Source: Marinobacter sp. AC-23
GTDB lineage: Bacteria > Pseudomonadota > Gammaproteobacteria > Pseudomonadales > Oleiphilaceae
Direction: 5' to 3'
Assembly (NCBI RefSeq): GCF_001858325.1
Contig: NZ_MBPP01000035.1
Span: 1 to 46,626 of the forward strand
Length of the DNA stretch: 46,626 nucleotides
A model generated the notes under the pieces. That model was not told where the DNA came from. It ran no database searches and saw only the letters and a program-made list of their open reading frames with translations. This document shows, in pieces, positions 45,595 to 46,626 of the stretch (the first letter of the stretch is position 1; each line of letters begins with the position of its first letter). The position numbers and the translations under genes are program-made.

Positions 45595-46246
45595 TGATCT
45601 CAAGACCGCTTGCCAGAAGGATTGGCAGGATTATACCCAACACGAATTCGTGAGCCAGCTCGGCGCAGGCACCCTGCCACAACCTGTCTTTCGCCACTAC
45701 CTGCAGCAGGATTATCTGTTTCTGATCCACTTTGCCCGCGCCTATGCCCTGGCAGTGTACAAGAGCCGCAACATGGCAGAGCTGCGTCATAGCTTTGACG
45801 GCTTGAAGATGATTGTCGACGTGGAGCTCGGCCTGCATGTGGACTATTGCAAGCAGTGGGGCATTTCCGAAGACGAACTGTCGCGACTGCCGGAAGCCAA
45901 GGCGACTCTGGCCTATACACGCTACGTGCTGGATACCGGCAGCAGGGGCGACCTGCTCGATATGCACGTGGCTCTCGCCCCTTGTTTGGTGGGTTACGGC
46001 GAAATCGTCAACTGGCTAAACGATCAAAGCGATACCCGGCGCGGCGAAGAAAACCCCTTCGATGCCTGGATTGCCATGTACGAAAGCGACGATTTTCAGG
46101 CCGCCATGCACGATGAAGTTAATTGGCTGGATGCACGGCTATCCACGGTAACCGACGAGCGCTTCGATGAGCTGGTCACCATATTTAGCAATGCCACTCG
46201 GCTTGAAATTGACTTCTGGCAGATGGGTCTTGATCAATCCTTTTAG
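45578..46246 (+). CDS. tenA: TenA-family aminopyrimidine aminohydrolase (thiaminase II)
   Basis: This protein is 222 residues from the ATG at 45578 (GGAGGA ribosome binding site, 4-bp spacing). It is an all-helical TenA protein: FVSQLGAGTLPQPVFRHYLQQDYLFLIHFARAYALAV near the N-terminus and the catalytic-Cys segment ALAPCLVGYGEIVNWL at about 130. TenA proteins hydrolyse thiamine breakdown products to salvage the pyrimidine (HMP) moiety. No other thi gene is adjacent and I see no TPP riboswitch. An 18-bp repeat copy follows 13 bp after the stop. Confidence 0.95.
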   Translation: MAYRFDDLKTACQKDWQDYTQHEFVSQLGAGTLPQPVFRHYLQQDYLFLIHFARAYALAVYKSRNMAELRHSFDGLKMIVDVELGLHVDYCKQWGISEDELSRLPEAKATLAYTRYVLDTGSRGDLLDMHVALAPCLVGYGEIVNWLNDQSDTRRGEENPFDAWIAMYESDDFQAAMHDEVNWLDARLSTVTDERFDELVTIFSNATRLEIDFWQMGLDQSF

Positions 46247-46259
46247 TAAAGCGAGGCCA

Positions 46260-46277
46260 AACTGTGCCTGTCCACGG
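46260..46277 (+). repeat. dispersed repeat, copy 5 (diverged)
   Basis: AACTGTGCCTGTCCACGG matches the core CTGTGCCTGTCCA exactly with changes at both ends. It lies between tenA and a hipB-like gene, in the same orientation as the others. Confidence 0.7.
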
Positions 46278-46294
46278 ATAAACAATGGATAATA

Positions 46295-46374
46295 TAGCAA
46301 CATATCCGTTGCTACGGCATTGAAAAGCATCTAACCTGTTGCTTATTATCTAAAAAGCAACCTATGCGTTTACA
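46295..46374 (+). promoter_or_regulatory. three operators spaced exactly 30 bp apart
   Basis: Palindromes of the form (T/A)AGCAAC-N6-GTTGCT(A/T) start at 46295, 46325 and 46355. The first is perfect (TAGCAACATATCCGTTGCTA). The second (AAGCATC-N6-GTTGCTT) has one mismatch, and the third keeps the left half AAGCAAC with a weaker right half. They lie in the 84 bp before the HipB-like start and are probably its own binding sites. Confidence 0.75.
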
Positions 46375-46377
46375 AAA

Positions 46378-46626
46378 ATGAACCCACTGCTGCAACAACT
46401 CAAAAAGCGACGACTGGCGCTCGGCCTTAACCAAAGCGATATGCTGCTACGCATTGGGGTCTCGCGCCAGCAATACCAACGCCTGGAATCCAAGGGAAAT
46501 CCCAGACTGGATACCCTGGAACTGATAGCAAAAGGCCTTAAAAGCAAACTCATGCTTATCCCCGAAGATAAGCTCAGCGCAGTTCGCGCAGTGCTGGAGC
46601 AAGAAGGTGAATATTCTGATAAAGAG
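46378..46626 (+). CDS. HipB-like XRE regulator, cut by the window edge
   Basis: The first 83 codons are present. LKKRRLALGLNQSDMLLRIGVSRQQYQRLE is a helix-turn-helix of the HipB/XRE type and the following helix (TLELIAKGLKSKLMLIPED) fits the family. A hipA-like partner would be expected just beyond the window. The operator triplet before it suggests tight autoregulation. Confidence 0.85.
   Translation, partial: MNPLLQQLKKRRLALGLNQSDMLLRIGVSRQQYQRLESKGNPRLDTLELIAKGLKSKLMLIPEDKLSAVRAVLEQEGEYSDKE

Noticed and set aside
1..46626. CRISPR arrays, tRNA, rRNA or riboswitches
   Set aside because: I saw no regularly spaced repeat array, no tRNA cloverleaf pattern and no TPP-type element ahead of tenA.

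Overview
The window looks like a chromosomal stretch of a motile marine gammaproteobacterium. A Marinobacter-type organism is my best guess, from the flagellin termini, the polysaccharide gene set and the GC-rich palindromic repeats; this is inference, not a database match. Positions 1-8768 hold flagellar and accessory genes: flaG, two divergently transcribed flagellin genes (one with a near-consensus sigma-28 promoter), a PRiA4b ORF-3-like gene, an antitoxin stub, a parDE pair, and a TPR protein with a methyltransferase-like domain.

Positions 8948-37851 are one long minus-strand surface-polysaccharide locus. In transcription order it reads: a wzi'-'rfaH fusion, wzz, wzi, wza, wzz, rmlB, rmlA, vioA-like aminotransferase, LpxD-like acyltransferase, an unknown gene, KAS III, acyl carrier protein, wzx, a family 2 glycosyltransferase, an IS30 remnant, an EpsG-type wzy, two glycosyltransferases, a small membrane ORF, tviC/wbpP, a membrane acyltransferase, tviB, a glycosyltransferase, an epimerase, an initiating sugar transferase and a wbpM/capD-type dehydratase. 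This predicts a Wzx/Wzy-made, Wza/Wzi-exported polymer with UDP-GlcNAc-derived uronic acid sugars and a dTDP-4-amino-4,6-dideoxyglucose (viosamine) whose N-acyl group is probably built on a dedicated ACP. cysQ and rfaH lie upstream on the same strand, but a fic gene bounded by 15-bp direct repeats now separates them from the locus.

Positions 41149-46626 carry an MscS-type channel, then an accessory patch: hipB with a wrecked hipA, a second Fic-like gene, an orphan XRE/Phd-type antitoxin, tenA, and a final HipB-like regulator (cut by the window edge) behind three operators spaced exactly 30 bp apart. Copies of an 18-bp repeat (AAGCTGTGCCTGTCCATG) punctuate this patch and also sit in the IS30 remnant.

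The most notable items are the acylated-viosamine module, the wzi/rfaH fusion as the scar of a large deletion, a palindromic repeat inside rmlB, the fic islet, and the 18-bp repeat. At least five otherwise intact-looking genes carry a one-base contraction in a short homopolymer, which points to sequencing error more than to real decay. I saw no tRNA, rRNA or CRISPR array.
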